Positions 1-5,949 of a DNA stretch of 9,436 nt are shown piece by piece. This DNA comes from an uncultured Pelagibacteraceae bacterium. Lineage in GTDB: Bacteria > Pseudomonadota > Alphaproteobacteria > Pelagibacterales > Pelagibacteraceae. Position 1 is the stretch's first letter, and each line of letters starts with the position of its first letter. The position numbers and the translations under genes were made by a program. The stretch spans positions 1 through 9,436 of the forward strand of contig CAJXDV010000033.1 in NCBI GenBank assembly GCA_913052435.1, given 5' to 3'. Below the pieces are notes generated by a model. That model was given only the letters and a program-made list of their open reading frames with translations. It had not been told where the DNA came from and did no database searches.

Positions 1-728
1 TTACCCATTTGTCTTTTTGGATAATTTATTAATATTTTTCGCAATGCTCTTTCCATGAATACTATAAAGATAATTGTTAAAACTAATAAAATAAATATAG
101 CAATTATCATTAAAGTTGATATTGCTCCGGTACGACCTAATTCAAATGTTGTAACTAAAGCTCTAGGAATTTCAGCGACGATACCTGAAAATATGATTAG
201 CGAAATACCATTTCCTATACCTCTTTGAGTAATTTGTTCTCCTAGCCACATCAAAAATATTGTTCCTGCTACAATAGTTGTGCAAGTAGAAATTTTAAAA
301 AATATTCCTGGATTAATTACTAAATTTGCTGAAGATTCTAGTCCAACAGATAATCCATAACCTTGTATGGTTGCTAATAAGACTGTTCCATATCTAGTGA
401 TTTGTGTAATTTTTTGTCTTCCCATTTCTCCTTGTGCTTTTAAATTTTTAAAATAATCAGATGTACCGGTTAATAACTGAATAATAATTGAAGAAGATAT
501 ATATGGCATTATACCCAAGGCAAATATTGCCATTCTACTAACTGCTCCACCTGCAAATACATTGAACATTCCTAGTAAACCTTTTTGGTTACTTTGCATC
601 ATTATCTGAAGTTGCTCTGGATCAATGCCAGGTAATGGAATGAATGTTCCTAATCTATAAATTGCAAGTATAAAAACAGTAAATAGAATTCTATTTCTTA
701 AATCATTTGTTTGTGATGACTCGCTCAT
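1..728 (-). CDS. secY: SecY, protein translocase channel subunit (3' end cut off by window edge)
   Basis: Pore subunit of the SecYEG channel, which moves unfolded proteins across or into the inner membrane. The first 242 codons are present, from the ATG at 728 to the window edge. The N-terminus has the family pattern YRLGTFIPLPGID (about residues 24-36), then the FNVFAGGA-SRMAIFALGIMPYI region (about 54-76) around the plug and TM2. Hydrophobic segments fall near 14-33, 66-86, 113-132, 146-165, 172-190 and 203-225, matching TM1-TM6. The sequence then enters the cytoplasmic loop before TM7 with ERALRKI-INYPKRQ, similar to E. coli VERGQRRIVVNYAKRQ. Roughly 200 residues are missing, only because the window ends. 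The gene starts 2 nt after the rplO stop and has no visible Shine-Dalgarno sequence, so translation is probably coupled to rplO. Its place after rplO is the standard spc-operon position. Confidence 0.98.
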   Translation of the reverse strand, partial: MSESSQTNDLRNRILFTVFILAIYRLGTFIPLPGIDPEQLQIMMQSNQKGLLGMFNVFAGGAVSRMAIFALGIMPYISSSIIIQLLTGTSDYFKNLKAQGEMGRQKITQITRYGTVLLATIQGYGLSVGLESSANLVINPGIFFKISTCTTIVAGTIFLMWLGEQITQRGIGNGISLIIFSGIVAEIPRALVTTFELGRTGAISTLMIIAIFILLVLTIIFIVFMERALRKILINYPKRQMG

Positions 729-730
729 TT

Positions 731-1189
731 CTATTTAAGATTTATAAGCGTTAGTTTTCCACCAACTTTTTCTATTTTTTTTTTTGCAGAATTTGAAGCA
801 TAATCTGCTTCTATATTTAACTTAACCGTAATATTTCCGTTTCCTAAAATTTTAAATTTTGTAAAAGATTTTTTTAATATTTTTTCTTTTTTTAAGTTCG
901 TAAGGTTTAAAATATTTTCAGTTTTAATTCTTTTTTTATCAACTAAATTTTGAAGGTTTTCTAGGTTTATTATTGCAATTTTATCTTTTACTATTGGATT
1001 AAATCCCCTTTTAGGAAGTCTTCTATACAACGGCATTTGACCTCCTTCAAAACTTTTTATCGCAACTCCTGATCTAGATTTTTGTCCCTTGGCACCTCTT
1101 CCTGATGTCTTTCCTTTGCCTGATCCAATTCCTCTTCCTACTCTAATCTTTTTTATCTTAATTGAATGTGTGGTATTTAGAGATGTCAT
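731..1189 (-). CDS. rplO: 50S ribosomal protein L15
   Basis: Large-subunit protein that binds 23S rRNA and helps late 50S assembly. At 152 aa it is close to the family's usual length of about 145-160. The glycine- and basic-rich N-terminal extension is clear: RVGRG-GSGKGKTSGRG-KGQKSRSGVA (about residues 16-43), then FEGGQMPLYRRLPKRGFN (47-64). The C-terminal half is the globular domain. The ATG overlaps the rpsE stop by 1 nt (TAATG). Normally rpmD (L30) would stand between these two genes, and it is absent here. A purine-rich AGAGG lies only 3 nt before the ATG, so initiation probably relies on coupling to rpsE. The stop is TAG, unlike most neighbours. An A11 run (T11 on the plus strand at 775-785) lies in the C-terminal part, at the codons for AKKKI. 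Confidence 0.98.
   Translation of the reverse strand: MTSLNTTHSIKIKKIRVGRGIGSGKGKTSGRGAKGQKSRSGVAIKSFEGGQMPLYRRLPKRGFNPIVKDKIAIINLENLQNLVDKKRIKTENILNLTNLKKEKILKKSFTKFKILGNGNITVKLNIEADYASNSAKKKIEKVGGKLTLINLK
775..785 (-). repeat. A11 homopolymer inside rplO
   Basis: Eleven consecutive A on the coding strand encode the Ala-Lys-Lys-Lys-Ile stretch near the L15 C-terminus. The frame is intact as sequenced. Such tracts are known sites of polymerase slippage in AT-rich genomes. Any such effect here is inferred. Confidence 0.9.
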
Positions 1190-1689
1190 TATCCTCTTTT
1201 CTCAATTATTTCTGAAATTTTTTTATTTCTTAAATTTGAAATATTTTTTGGTGAATTTTGTTTTGATAAAGCTTTTATGCAGGCTCTGATCACATTATGA
1301 GGGTTAGCTGTACCTAAAGACTTTGCTACAATATCTTTTATACCTAAAACCTCACAAACAGCTCTAACGGGCCCACCTGCAATTATACCTGTTCCTTTTG
1401 GTGCTGTTCTTAACTTAATTTTACCAGCACCATCTTTTCCATATATGTCATGATGGATAGTTCTGCCTTCTCTTAGAGGAATTTGTATCAATTTTCTTTT
1501 TGCAAGTTCGTTGGCCTTTCTAATTGCATCAGGAACCTGTTTTGCTTTTGCATGAGCAATACCTATTTTTCCATTTTGATCGCCAACTACTACTAATGCT
1601 GAAAATCCAAATCTTCTTCCACCTTTCACTACTTTGGTTATTCTATTTATATGAACTAATTTTTCTAAAAATTCTGATTTATTTTCCAT
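1189..1689 (-). CDS. rpsE: 30S ribosomal protein S5
   Basis: Small-subunit protein at the mRNA entry and decoding region, contacting S4 and S8 and involved in translational accuracy. At 166 aa it matches the E. coli length. The N-terminal double-stranded-RNA-binding domain is recognisable (about residues 9-72): [20 protein letters not shown], then [23 protein letters not shown]. The C-terminal domain carries [17 protein letters not shown] (about 95-111) and [15 protein letters not shown] (about 122-136). The ATG lies 3 nt after the rplR stop. Only a weak GGA is seen about 11 nt upstream, so the start rests on homology and coupling. The stop codon overlaps the rplO start by 1 nt, which leaves no room for rpmD. 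The short tail after residue 145 is Asn/Lys-rich and shows no trace of a fused L30. Confidence 0.98.
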   Translation of the reverse strand: MENKSEFLEKLVHINRITKVVKGGRRFGFSALVVVGDQNGKIGIAHAKAKQVPDAIRKANELAKRKLIQIPLREGRTIHHDIYGKDGAGKIKLRTAPKGTGIIAGGPVRAVCEVLGIKDIVAKSLGTANPHNVIRACIKALSKQNSPKNISNLRNKKISEIIEKRG

Positions 1690-1692
1690 TGT

Positions 1693-2046
1693 TTAAAAAT
1701 CCATTCCATTTTTTCTTAAAGTATCAGCGAATATCTTTATACGACCATGATAATTGTAAATACCTCTATCAAAATATATTTTAGTTATTTTTTTTTCTTG
1801 TGCTTTTTTTGCTAACATTTCAGCTACAATTGTTGATTGTTCAGTTTTTGTTTTTTTTTGTGACCTTATTGCCCTATCTAACGATGATGCAGAAATTAAA
1901 GTTATTTTTTTTATATCATCAATGATTTGAGCAGTTATATTTTTAGAAGATCTTGAAACACTTAATCTGTATCTATCGTGTCTAGAAACATTTTTAAGTT
2001 TGTTTCTAACTCTAAATTTTCTTCTATCTGTTTTTGTTAATTTCAT
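1693..2046 (-). CDS. rplR: 50S ribosomal protein L18
   Basis: Large-subunit protein that binds 5S rRNA and, with L5, anchors it in the central protuberance. At 117 aa it equals the usual bacterial length. Family features are the basic N-terminus ([13 protein letters not shown]), the [20 protein letters not shown] segment (about residues 26-45), TLISASSLD, and the C-terminal [26 protein letters not shown] block (about 91-117), close to the classic FDR-G--YHGR-KA-AD-AR--GL-F pattern. The start ATG overlaps the rplF stop by 1 nt (TAATG). The nearest AGG is about 14 nt upstream, too far to be convincing, so coupling to rplF is likely. Position between rplF and rpsE is canonical. Confidence 0.98.
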   Translation of the reverse strand: MKLTKTDRRKFRVRNKLKNVSRHDRYRLSVSRSSKNITAQIIDDIKKITLISASSLDRAIRSQKKTKTEQSTIVAEMLAKKAQEKKITKIYFDRGIYNYHGRIKIFADTLRKNGMDF

Positions 2047-2585
2047 TATTTCTTTTTACCTACTTTTCTTAAAATGTATTGTCCTTGTTCTTTGATTCCT
2101 TTACCCTTGTATGGTTCTGGTGGTCTAAAACTTTTAATTTGAGATACAACCATTCCAACTTGTTGTTTATCAGGGCCTACAACTTTAATTATTGTTTGTT
2201 TCTCAACCGTTATTTTAATTCTCTCTGGAATATCATAGTTGATGTCATGACTAAATCCTAACTGTAAATTAAGTTGTTTACCTTTCAATGTAGCTCTGAA
2301 TCCCACTCCTGTTAGCTCTAGAATCTTTTCATATCCTATACTAGTTCCTATAATTGCATTATTTATTAAACTTCTATTCATGCCCCATAATCTTTTAGAA
2401 TTTTGATTAATTTTTTTTGGTTTAATAGATACTTCTTTTCCATCACTAATATTTAAATCAAACATATCTAAATCAATACCTAGAATTTTTTTTCCCAAAG
2501 GACCTTCTATTTTAATATTGTTGTCGATTAATATAACTTTTACTTTTTCTGGAATGGGAATATTAATTTTACCAATTTTAGACAT
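2046..2585 (-). CDS. rplF: 50S ribosomal protein L6
   Basis: Large-subunit protein next to the sarcin-ricin loop, in the elongation-factor binding region. Two repeated L6 alpha/beta domains are expected and visible. The first starts [17 protein letters not shown] and contains IEGPLGKK. The second follows [24 protein letters not shown] and ends with the signature [15 protein letters not shown] and the C-terminal [13 protein letters not shown] place the start at the ATG at 2585, giving 179 aa, because bacterial L6 begins MS-IGK and an AAGG lies 7 nt upstream. An in-frame TTG at 2600 would add five residues (LQGIL, with initiator Met) inside the end of rpsH and is not favoured. The chosen ATG overlaps the rpsH TAA by 1 nt. 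Confidence 0.97.
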   Translation of the reverse strand: MSKIGKINIPIPEKVKVILIDNNIKIEGPLGKKILGIDLDMFDLNISDGKEVSIKPKKINQNSKRLWGMNRSLINNAIIGTSIGYEKILELTGVGFRATLKGKQLNLQLGFSHDINYDIPERIKITVEKQTIIKVVGPDKQQVGMVVSQIKSFRPPEPYKGKGIKEQGQYILRKVGKKK

Positions 2586-2980
2586 TAAAATACCTTGCAA
2601 ATTATTTCGCCACCAATTTTTTGCTTTCTTGCATCAACATCTGTCATAACTCCTTTTGGAGTTGATACTATTGCTATACCAAGTCCGTTATTAATTTTTG
2701 GTAAACTTTCTGCACTAGAAAAAATTCTTCTTCCAGGTTTTGATATTCTTTCTATATTGCTTATAACTGGATTGCCTAAATTATATTTTAAATTGATTTC
2801 TAAATTTGGTTTTTTTTCATCGTCATCTACTTTAAAATCAATAATGTAGCCTTCATTTTTTAAAACTTCTACTATTTTTACTTTAAATTTAGAAGATGGA
2901 AGTTGAACTTTTTTATGATTTCTGACCTGAGAATTTTTTATTCTGGCCAACATATCTCCTATTGGATCACTTAAACTCAT
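2585..2980 (-). CDS. rpsH: 30S ribosomal protein S8
   Basis: Primary 16S rRNA-binding protein needed early in 30S assembly. In E. coli it also represses spc-operon translation by binding the mRNA near the start of rplE. The 131-aa length is normal. The N-terminus MSLSDPIGDMLARIKN is the family hallmark. The C-terminal RNA-binding segment has GRRIFSS, NNGLGIAIVSTPKGVMTD and ARK-KIGGEIICKVF, close to the usual STSKGVMTD and GGE--C-V. The ATG is preceded by AAAGGA with a 4-nt spacer in the 10-nt gap after rpsN, the longest gap in the window. The stop overlaps the rplF ATG (TAATG). I could not recognise an S8-type regulatory hairpin at the rplX/rplE junction, so autoregulation cannot be claimed from sequence. 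Confidence 0.98.
   Translation of the reverse strand: MSLSDPIGDMLARIKNSQVRNHKKVQLPSSKFKVKIVEVLKNEGYIIDFKVDDDEKKPNLEINLKYNLGNPVISNIERISKPGRRIFSSAESLPKINNGLGIAIVSTPKGVMTDVDARKQKIGGEIICKVF
2593..2596 (-). promoter_or_regulatory. Shine-Dalgarno (AAGG) of rplF
   Basis: AAGG stands 7 nt before the ATG at 2585, inside the last codons of rpsH. It decides the L6 start in favour of that ATG over the in-frame TTG at 2600, which lies upstream of the site. Confidence 0.75.
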
Positions 2981-2990
2981 ATATTCCTTT

Positions 2991-3296
2991 CTACCAACTT
3001 GATTTTATCATTCCTGGTATTTTGCCTTCCAACCCCAACTGTCTTAGTGCAATTCTTGATATTTTTAATTTTCTATAAACTCCGTGAGGTCTACCTGTAA
3101 TTTGACATCTATTCATAATTCTATTCATCGCAGAATTTCTCGGTAATTTTGATAATTTTTGTTGAGCTTTAAATCTTTCTTCTAAAGGTAGTTTTTTATC
3201 CATAATTATTTTTTTTAATTTTTTTCTTTTTTTAAAATATTTATTTGAAAGTTTAATTCTTTTATTATTTTTATTAATTGCACTTAGTTTAGCCAT
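2991..3296 (-). CDS. rpsN: 30S ribosomal protein S14 (zinc-free long type)
   Basis: Small-subunit head protein bound to the 3' domain of 16S rRNA, near S3 and S10. The 101-aa length and C-terminal half define the long, zinc-independent (C-minus) class: LPRNSAMNR, then [20 protein letters not shown] and [15 protein letters not shown]. Only one cysteine (about residue 64) is present, so the four-cysteine zinc site of short S14 is absent. The N-terminal half is unusually lysine-rich, which fits the AT bias. The start ATG overlaps the rplE stop by 1 nt but also has a strong AAGGAG 6 nt upstream, one of the best ribosome binding sites here. The gene ends in TAG. Its position between rplE and rpsH is canonical. 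Confidence 0.98.
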   Translation of the reverse strand: MAKLSAINKNNKRIKLSNKYFKKRKKLKKIIMDKKLPLEERFKAQQKLSKLPRNSAMNRIMNRCQITGRPHGVYRKLKISRIALRQLGLEGKIPGMIKSSW

Positions 3297-3850
3297 TAAT
3301 TGCTCCTTTTTTCTAAAAATGGAAAATTTAATTTTTTTAATAATTCAAAACTATGTTCTTTACTTTTTGACTTAATTACAATTGTTATGTCTAATCCTCT
3401 TATTTTATCTACTTTATCAAAGTTAACTTCTGGAAATACAATTTGCTCTTTTATACCAAAAGTATAATTGCCAAACCTATCAAAGCCATTTGGGTTAAGA
3501 CCTCTAAAGTCTTTTATTCTAGGAAGAGCTATATTTACAAGTCTATCAATAAATTCGTACATTTTATTTTTTCTTAAAGTTACTTTAAGTCCAGCATTTG
3601 TGTTTTTTCTTGTTTTAAAATTAGATATAGATTTTTTGAACTTGCTAACTACAGGTTTTTGTCCAGTTATATTTGCTAAATCTTCTTCACATGATTTGAT
3701 TATTTTAGAGTCATTGCCATCTAAACCAAGACCCATATTTAGTACAACTTTATATATTTGCGGTCCCATATAATGATTTCTATATCCAAATTTTTCTTTT
3801 AAACTTGGCTGTATCTCTTTAGTTATTAATTCTTTTAATCTTGGTTGCAT
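3296..3850 (-). CDS. rplE: 50S ribosomal protein L5
   Basis: Large-subunit protein of the central protuberance that binds 5S rRNA and contacts P-site tRNA. At 184 aa it is about five residues longer than E. coli L5. The N-terminal block [20 protein letters not shown] and [10 protein letters not shown] (about residues 33-42) is typical. So are [20 protein letters not shown], the [29 protein letters not shown] region, and [16 protein letters not shown]. The C-terminal [14 protein letters not shown] matches the family's IRGMDI-I segment. The ATG overlaps the rplX TAA by 1 nt. Upstream sequence is mostly A, with only a weak GAG, so reinitiation after rplX is the likely mode. In E. coli this start region is the S8 repressor target. 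No equivalent structure was recognised here. Confidence 0.98.
   Translation of the reverse strand: MQPRLKELITKEIQPSLKEKFGYRNHYMGPQIYKVVLNMGLGLDGNDSKIIKSCEEDLANITGQKPVVSKFKKSISNFKTRKNTNAGLKVTLRKNKMYEFIDRLVNIALPRIKDFRGLNPNGFDRFGNYTFGIKEQIVFPEVNFDKVDKIRGLDITIVIKSKSKEHSFELLKKLNFPFLEKRSN
3303..3308 (-). promoter_or_regulatory. Strong Shine-Dalgarno (AAGGAG) of rpsN
   Basis: AAGGAG with a 6-nt spacer to the ATG at 3296, lying within the last codons of rplE. It is the closest to consensus in the window and suggests rpsN can start independently of coupling. Confidence 0.8.
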
Positions 3851-4095
3851 TATTTTTTTGTCTCGGTTTTATTATTTGATTTTGTATCCATTATTGCAAG
3901 ATTTGAAATGTGGATGAAATTTTCCTTAGATATAATTCCACCTTTTTTTTCCTTGGTTGTTTTCACATGTTTTTTTACCATATTAATTCCTTTAACTTTG
4001 GCTTTGTTATTTTGTCTATCAATCTCCATTACTTCACCATCTTTATTTTTATCTTTTCCTGTAAGTACTTTTACTTTTATTCCTTTTTTGATCAT
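3850..4095 (-). CDS. rplX: 50S ribosomal protein L24, C-terminally short
   Basis: Early 50S assembly initiator that binds domain I of 23S rRNA near the exit tunnel. The KOW motif is clear at the N-terminus (about residues 4-30): [22 protein letters not shown]. It is followed by [14 protein letters not shown] and [20 protein letters not shown] (about 52-70). The protein then stops after a short Asn/Lys/Thr tail at 81 aa. The family is usually about 100-105 aa, so the conserved ending with RVGF and DGKKVR is missing, roughly 20-25 residues. The next gene starts at the stop codon, so the missing piece is not encoded downstream in another frame. I chose the ATG at 4095, supported by AGAGG 7 nt upstream, over a TTG one codon earlier. 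The start overlaps the rplN stop (TGATG). Confidence 0.96.
   Translation of the reverse strand: MIKKGIKVKVLTGKDKNKDGEVMEIDRQNNKAKVKGINMVKKHVKTTKEKKGGIISKENFIHISNLAIMDTKSNNKTETKK
3853..3859 (-). other. A_AAA_AAA heptamer just before the rplX stop
   Basis: The last sense codons of rplX read ACA AAA AAA before TAA, placing an A AAA AAA heptamer in the phase of known -1 slippery sites. A -1 shift would read on into the rplE frame. Lysine codons are very common here, so this may be chance. Confidence 0.4.
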
Positions 4096-4463
4096 CAAAT
4101 AACCTCTGGTGCTAAAGATATAATTTTCATTTGTCCTCTACTTCTTAACTCTCTTGTAACAGGACCAAATATTCTTGTTCCAATAGGTTCGCCTTTATCA
4201 TCAGTTAGGACAGCAGCATTATTATCAAATCTAACTTTTGATCCATCTTTTCTATGAATTCCTTTACTAACTCGTACAACTACTGCTTTATGAACGGAAC
4301 CTTTTTTGACTTTTCCTTTAGGTATAGCTTCTTTTACTGCAACAACTATAGTGTCTCCAATGCTTGCATATCTTCTTTTGGAACCACCAAGAACCTTTAT
4401 GCACTCAATTTTTTTCGCACCTGTATTATCTGCTACGAATAATTCTGTTTGAACTTGTATCAT
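4095..4463 (-). CDS. rplN: 50S ribosomal protein L14
   Basis: Large-subunit protein at the subunit interface, contacting 16S rRNA helix 14 and L19. It is also the binding site of the silencing factor RsfS in other bacteria. The 122-aa length is standard. The protein is highly conserved: [16 protein letters not shown] at the start, then [17 protein letters not shown] (about residues 20-36), [18 protein letters not shown] and RKDGS-VRFD-NAAVL (about 72-86), and [17 protein letters not shown] (about 91-107). In E. coli rplN opens the separate spc operon. Here its ATG overlaps the rpsQ TGA by 4 nt (ATGA), so the two operons are joined with no space for a promoter between them. A GGAG 7 nt upstream supports the start. 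Confidence 0.99.
   Translation of the reverse strand: MIQVQTELFVADNTGAKKIECIKVLGGSKRRYASIGDTIVVAVKEAIPKGKVKKGSVHKAVVVRVSKGIHRKDGSKVRFDNNAAVLTDDKGEPIGTRIFGPVTRELRSRGQMKIISLAPEVI
4103..4107 (-). promoter_or_regulatory. Shine-Dalgarno (AGAGG) of rplX
   Basis: AGAGG lies 7 nt before the ATG at 4095, inside the last codons of rplN. Its spacing favours the ATG over the adjacent in-frame TTG at 4098 as the L24 start. Confidence 0.7.
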
Positions 4464-4696
4464 TTAGAGTCTCCAATAACTTCAAATTTTTTTGATTTTG
4501 AATATGGTTTGCACTCTCTGATTGAAACTTTGTCTCCATTTTTAAATTTATTTTTCTCATCATGCGCATTATATTTTTTTTTTTTTCTAATTACTTTTTT
4601 TAATACTGGATGCTGATACTTTCTTTCTACAACAACAGTTATAGTTTTATTAGGTTTATCACTTACTACTATTCCACTCAAAATCTTTTTAGGCAT
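4460..4696 (-). CDS. rpsQ: 30S ribosomal protein S17
   Basis: Primary 16S rRNA-binding protein with an OB fold, acting early in assembly of the 30S body. With the ATG at 4696 it is 78 aa, within the usual 75-90. Key segments are [19 protein letters not shown] (about residues 5-24), the [22 protein letters not shown] loop (about 25-46) and [21 protein letters not shown] (about 52-72), a good match to the GD-V-I-E-RP-SK-K-- signature. The ATG is preferred because alphaproteobacterial S17 begins MPK and GGAAA stands 5 nt upstream. An in-frame TTG at 4708 would add four residues and is less likely. The gene overlaps rpmC by 8 nt and rplN by 4 nt. It contains an A13 run at the RKKKK codons. Confidence 0.97.
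   Translation of the reverse strand: MPKKILSGIVVSDKPNKTITVVVERKYQHPVLKKVIRKKKKYNAHDEKNKFKNGDKVSIRECKPYSKSKKFEVIGDSK
4471..4474 (-). promoter_or_regulatory. Shine-Dalgarno (GGAG) of rplN
   Basis: GGAG lies 7 nt before the rplN ATG, inside the last codons of rpsQ. It marks where the classical S10 and spc units meet and allows efficient restart there. Confidence 0.7.
4574..4586 (-). repeat. A13 homopolymer inside rpsQ
   Basis: Thirteen A in a row on the coding strand span the end of an AGA codon plus four AAA codons (Arg-Lys-Lys-Lys-Lys) in the basic loop of S17. It is the longest homopolymer in the window. The reading frame is correct as sequenced. Confidence 0.95.
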
Positions 4697-4880
4697 ATTT
4701 GTTTCCAATCAAATGTTTTAATCTTGCTATATTTCTTTTGGTTTCATTTATCTTAGCTGGATTTTTAATTTGTCCATTAATCTTTTGAAATCTAAAATTA
4801 AATAAATCTTTTTTTAATTTTTCTAAATCTTTTAATGCATTTTCCTTTGTCATATTTTTTATGTCTTTTTTTTTCATCAT
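4689..4880 (-). CDS. rpmC: 50S ribosomal protein L29
   Basis: Small helical large-subunit protein beside L23 at the exit tunnel, part of the docking area for nascent-chain factors. At 63 aa it equals the family length. The pattern is typical: an N-terminal helix of [30 protein letters not shown], then [24 protein letters not shown], which matches the usual QLENP-RI---RR-IAR--T motif. The start overlaps the rplP stop by 1 nt (TAATG). Two consecutive ATG codons (4880 and 4877) make the exact first residue uncertain by one. Only a weak AAGAA is present upstream. The last 8 nt overlap rpsQ. Confidence 0.97.
   Translation of the reverse strand: MMKKKDIKNMTKENALKDLEKLKKDLFNFRFQKINGQIKNPAKINETKRNIARLKHLIGNKYA
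4702..4706 (-). promoter_or_regulatory. Shine-Dalgarno-like GGAAA of rpsQ
   Basis: GGAAA lies 5 nt before the ATG at 4696, within the end of rpmC. It supports the ATG start of S17 over the in-frame TTG at 4708, because the site falls downstream of that TTG. Confidence 0.6.
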
Positions 4881-5287
4881 TATATTCTTTTTATAATTTT
4901 ACATTTTATTGGTAATTTTGCGGATGCTTTATATAGAGCTTCTCTTGCAATTTGTTCTGATACACCATCAACTTCAAATAAAATTCTTCCAGGTTTAACT
5001 CTACATGCCCAAAATTCTGGTGAACCTTTGCCCTTACCCATTCTTACTTCAACTGGTTTTTTTGAAACTGGTATATTTGGAAACATTCTTGTCCAAACTC
5101 TGCCTTGTCTTTTCATATGTCTGGTTAATGCAACTCTTGCAGCTTCAATTTGTTTAGAAATAACTCTTTCTGGTTGTATGGCTTTCAAGCCGTACGCACC
5201 ATAGTTCATATTATTACATCTTGAAGCATTTCCATGAATTCTTCCTTTGTGTGCTTTTCTAAATTTTGTTCTAGTTGGTTGAAGCAT
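4880..5287 (-). CDS. rplP: 50S ribosomal protein L16
   Basis: Large-subunit protein near the A site that helps position aminoacyl-tRNA and completes the peptidyl-transferase region late in assembly. At 135 aa it is almost exactly the E. coli length. Conserved blocks are [57 protein letters not shown] (about residues 47-70), and [13 protein letters not shown] (about 81-93). The latter includes the arginine hydroxylated by RoxA/YcfD in E. coli. The end [12 protein letters not shown] is also typical. Whether this organism hydroxylates it cannot be told. The start lies 2 nt after the rpsC stop, with no good Shine-Dalgarno sequence. The stop overlaps rpmC (TAATG). Confidence 0.99.
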   Translation of the reverse strand: MLQPTRTKFRKAHKGRIHGNASRCNNMNYGAYGLKAIQPERVISKQIEAARVALTRHMKRQGRVWTRMFPNIPVSKKPVEVRMGKGKGSPEFWACRVKPGRILFEVDGVSEQIAREALYKASAKLPIKCKIIKRI

Positions 5288-5289
5288 GA

Positions 5290-5949
5290 TTATTTTTTAT
5301 TTCTTTCTTGGTTAAATTCTTTTGTAAAAATCTCTCCTTTATAAATCCACACTTTAATACCGATAATTCCATATGTCGTTAAAGCTTCTGCTTCTGCATA
5401 GTCAATATCTGCTCTTAATGTGTGGGAAGGAATACTTCCGTCTCTCAACCATTCTGTTCTGGCTATTTCATTTCCACCCAATCTTCCACTTATAGATACT
5501 TTAATACCTTTTGCGCCCAATCTTAAAGCTGACTGCATAGCTCGTTTCATGGCTCTTCTGTATGATATTCTCTTAACTAATTGTTGAGCAATATTTTCTG
5601 CAACCAAGTAACTGTTCGTCTCTGGTTTTTTTACTTCTTTAATATTAACTATCACTTCATTTGAGGTAAGATTTGAGAGTTTTCCTTTAATTTTTTCTAT
5701 ATCACTTCCTTTCTTACCTATAACAAATCCAGGTCTAGAAGTGTAAATAGTTACAAAACATTTTTTTGATGTTCTTTCAATCATTACTTTAGAAACTCCA
5801 GAGTTAACTACATTCTTTTTAATAAATTCTCTTATTTTAAAGTCTTCTATTAAGTAATTACCAAAATCTTTTTTCTTAGCATACCAGATAGAATCCCACC
5901 CTCTATTAATTCCTAATCTAAGACCTATTGGGTTAACCTTTTGTCCCAT
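5290..5949 (-). CDS. rpsC: 30S ribosomal protein S3
   Basis: Small-subunit head protein lining the mRNA entry tunnel, with helicase-related function together with S4 and S5. At 219 aa it is slightly short of the E. coli 233, through a shorter C-terminal tail. The start [14 protein letters not shown] is canonical. The type II KH domain has [18 protein letters not shown] with the GKKG loop at about residues 78-81. The C-terminal domain has [38 protein letters not shown], and [13 protein letters not shown], all family hallmarks. The ATG lies inside the end of rplV, a 17-nt overlap, the longest here. A GGAGAG is just 2-4 nt upstream of the ATG, so its spacing is shorter than ideal. Confidence 0.99.
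   Translation of the reverse strand: MGQKVNPIGLRLGINRGWDSIWYAKKKDFGNYLIEDFKIREFIKKNVVNSGVSKVMIERTSKKCFVTIYTSRPGFVIGKKGSDIEKIKGKLSNLTSNEVIVNIKEVKKPETNSYLVAENIAQQLVKRISYRRAMKRAMQSALRLGAKGIKVSISGRLGGNEIARTEWLRDGSIPSHTLRADIDYAEAEALTTYGIIGIKVWIYKGEIFTKEFNQERNKK

Noticed and set aside
879..899. T-rich stretches (also near 3209-3232 and 4571-4586) resembling terminator tails
   Set aside because: They lie inside intact, conserved coding sequence, have no preceding GC-rich stem, and are Lys codons on the coding strand.
1089..1289. Plus-strand 66-codon frame opposite the start of rplO and end of rpsE
   Set aside because: It is an antisense shadow of the conserved Gly/Arg-rich L15 N-terminus, with no independent support.
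2586..2600. TTG start at 2600 for L6, giving a five-residue N-terminal extension
   Set aside because: The Shine-Dalgarno AAGG at 2593-2596 is downstream of this TTG, and the conserved L6 N-terminus begins at the ATG at 2585.
3840..3900. Possible S8 autoregulatory hairpin at the rplX/rplE junction, as in E. coli
   Set aside because: I looked for a helix-21-like stem with the conserved internal loop and found only A-rich sequence with no convincing stem.
3910..4257. Plus-strand open frame of 115 codons opposite rplX and rplN
   Set aside because: It lies wholly antisense to two well-supported ribosomal genes. Its Phe/Ile/Ser-rich protein is what the complement of Lys-rich, AT-rich coding sequence gives. 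No ribosome binding site or homology was recognised.
4697..4708. TTG start at 4708 for S17, giving a four-residue extension
   Set aside because: The family start MPK falls at the ATG at 4696, and the GGAAA site lies between the two candidates.
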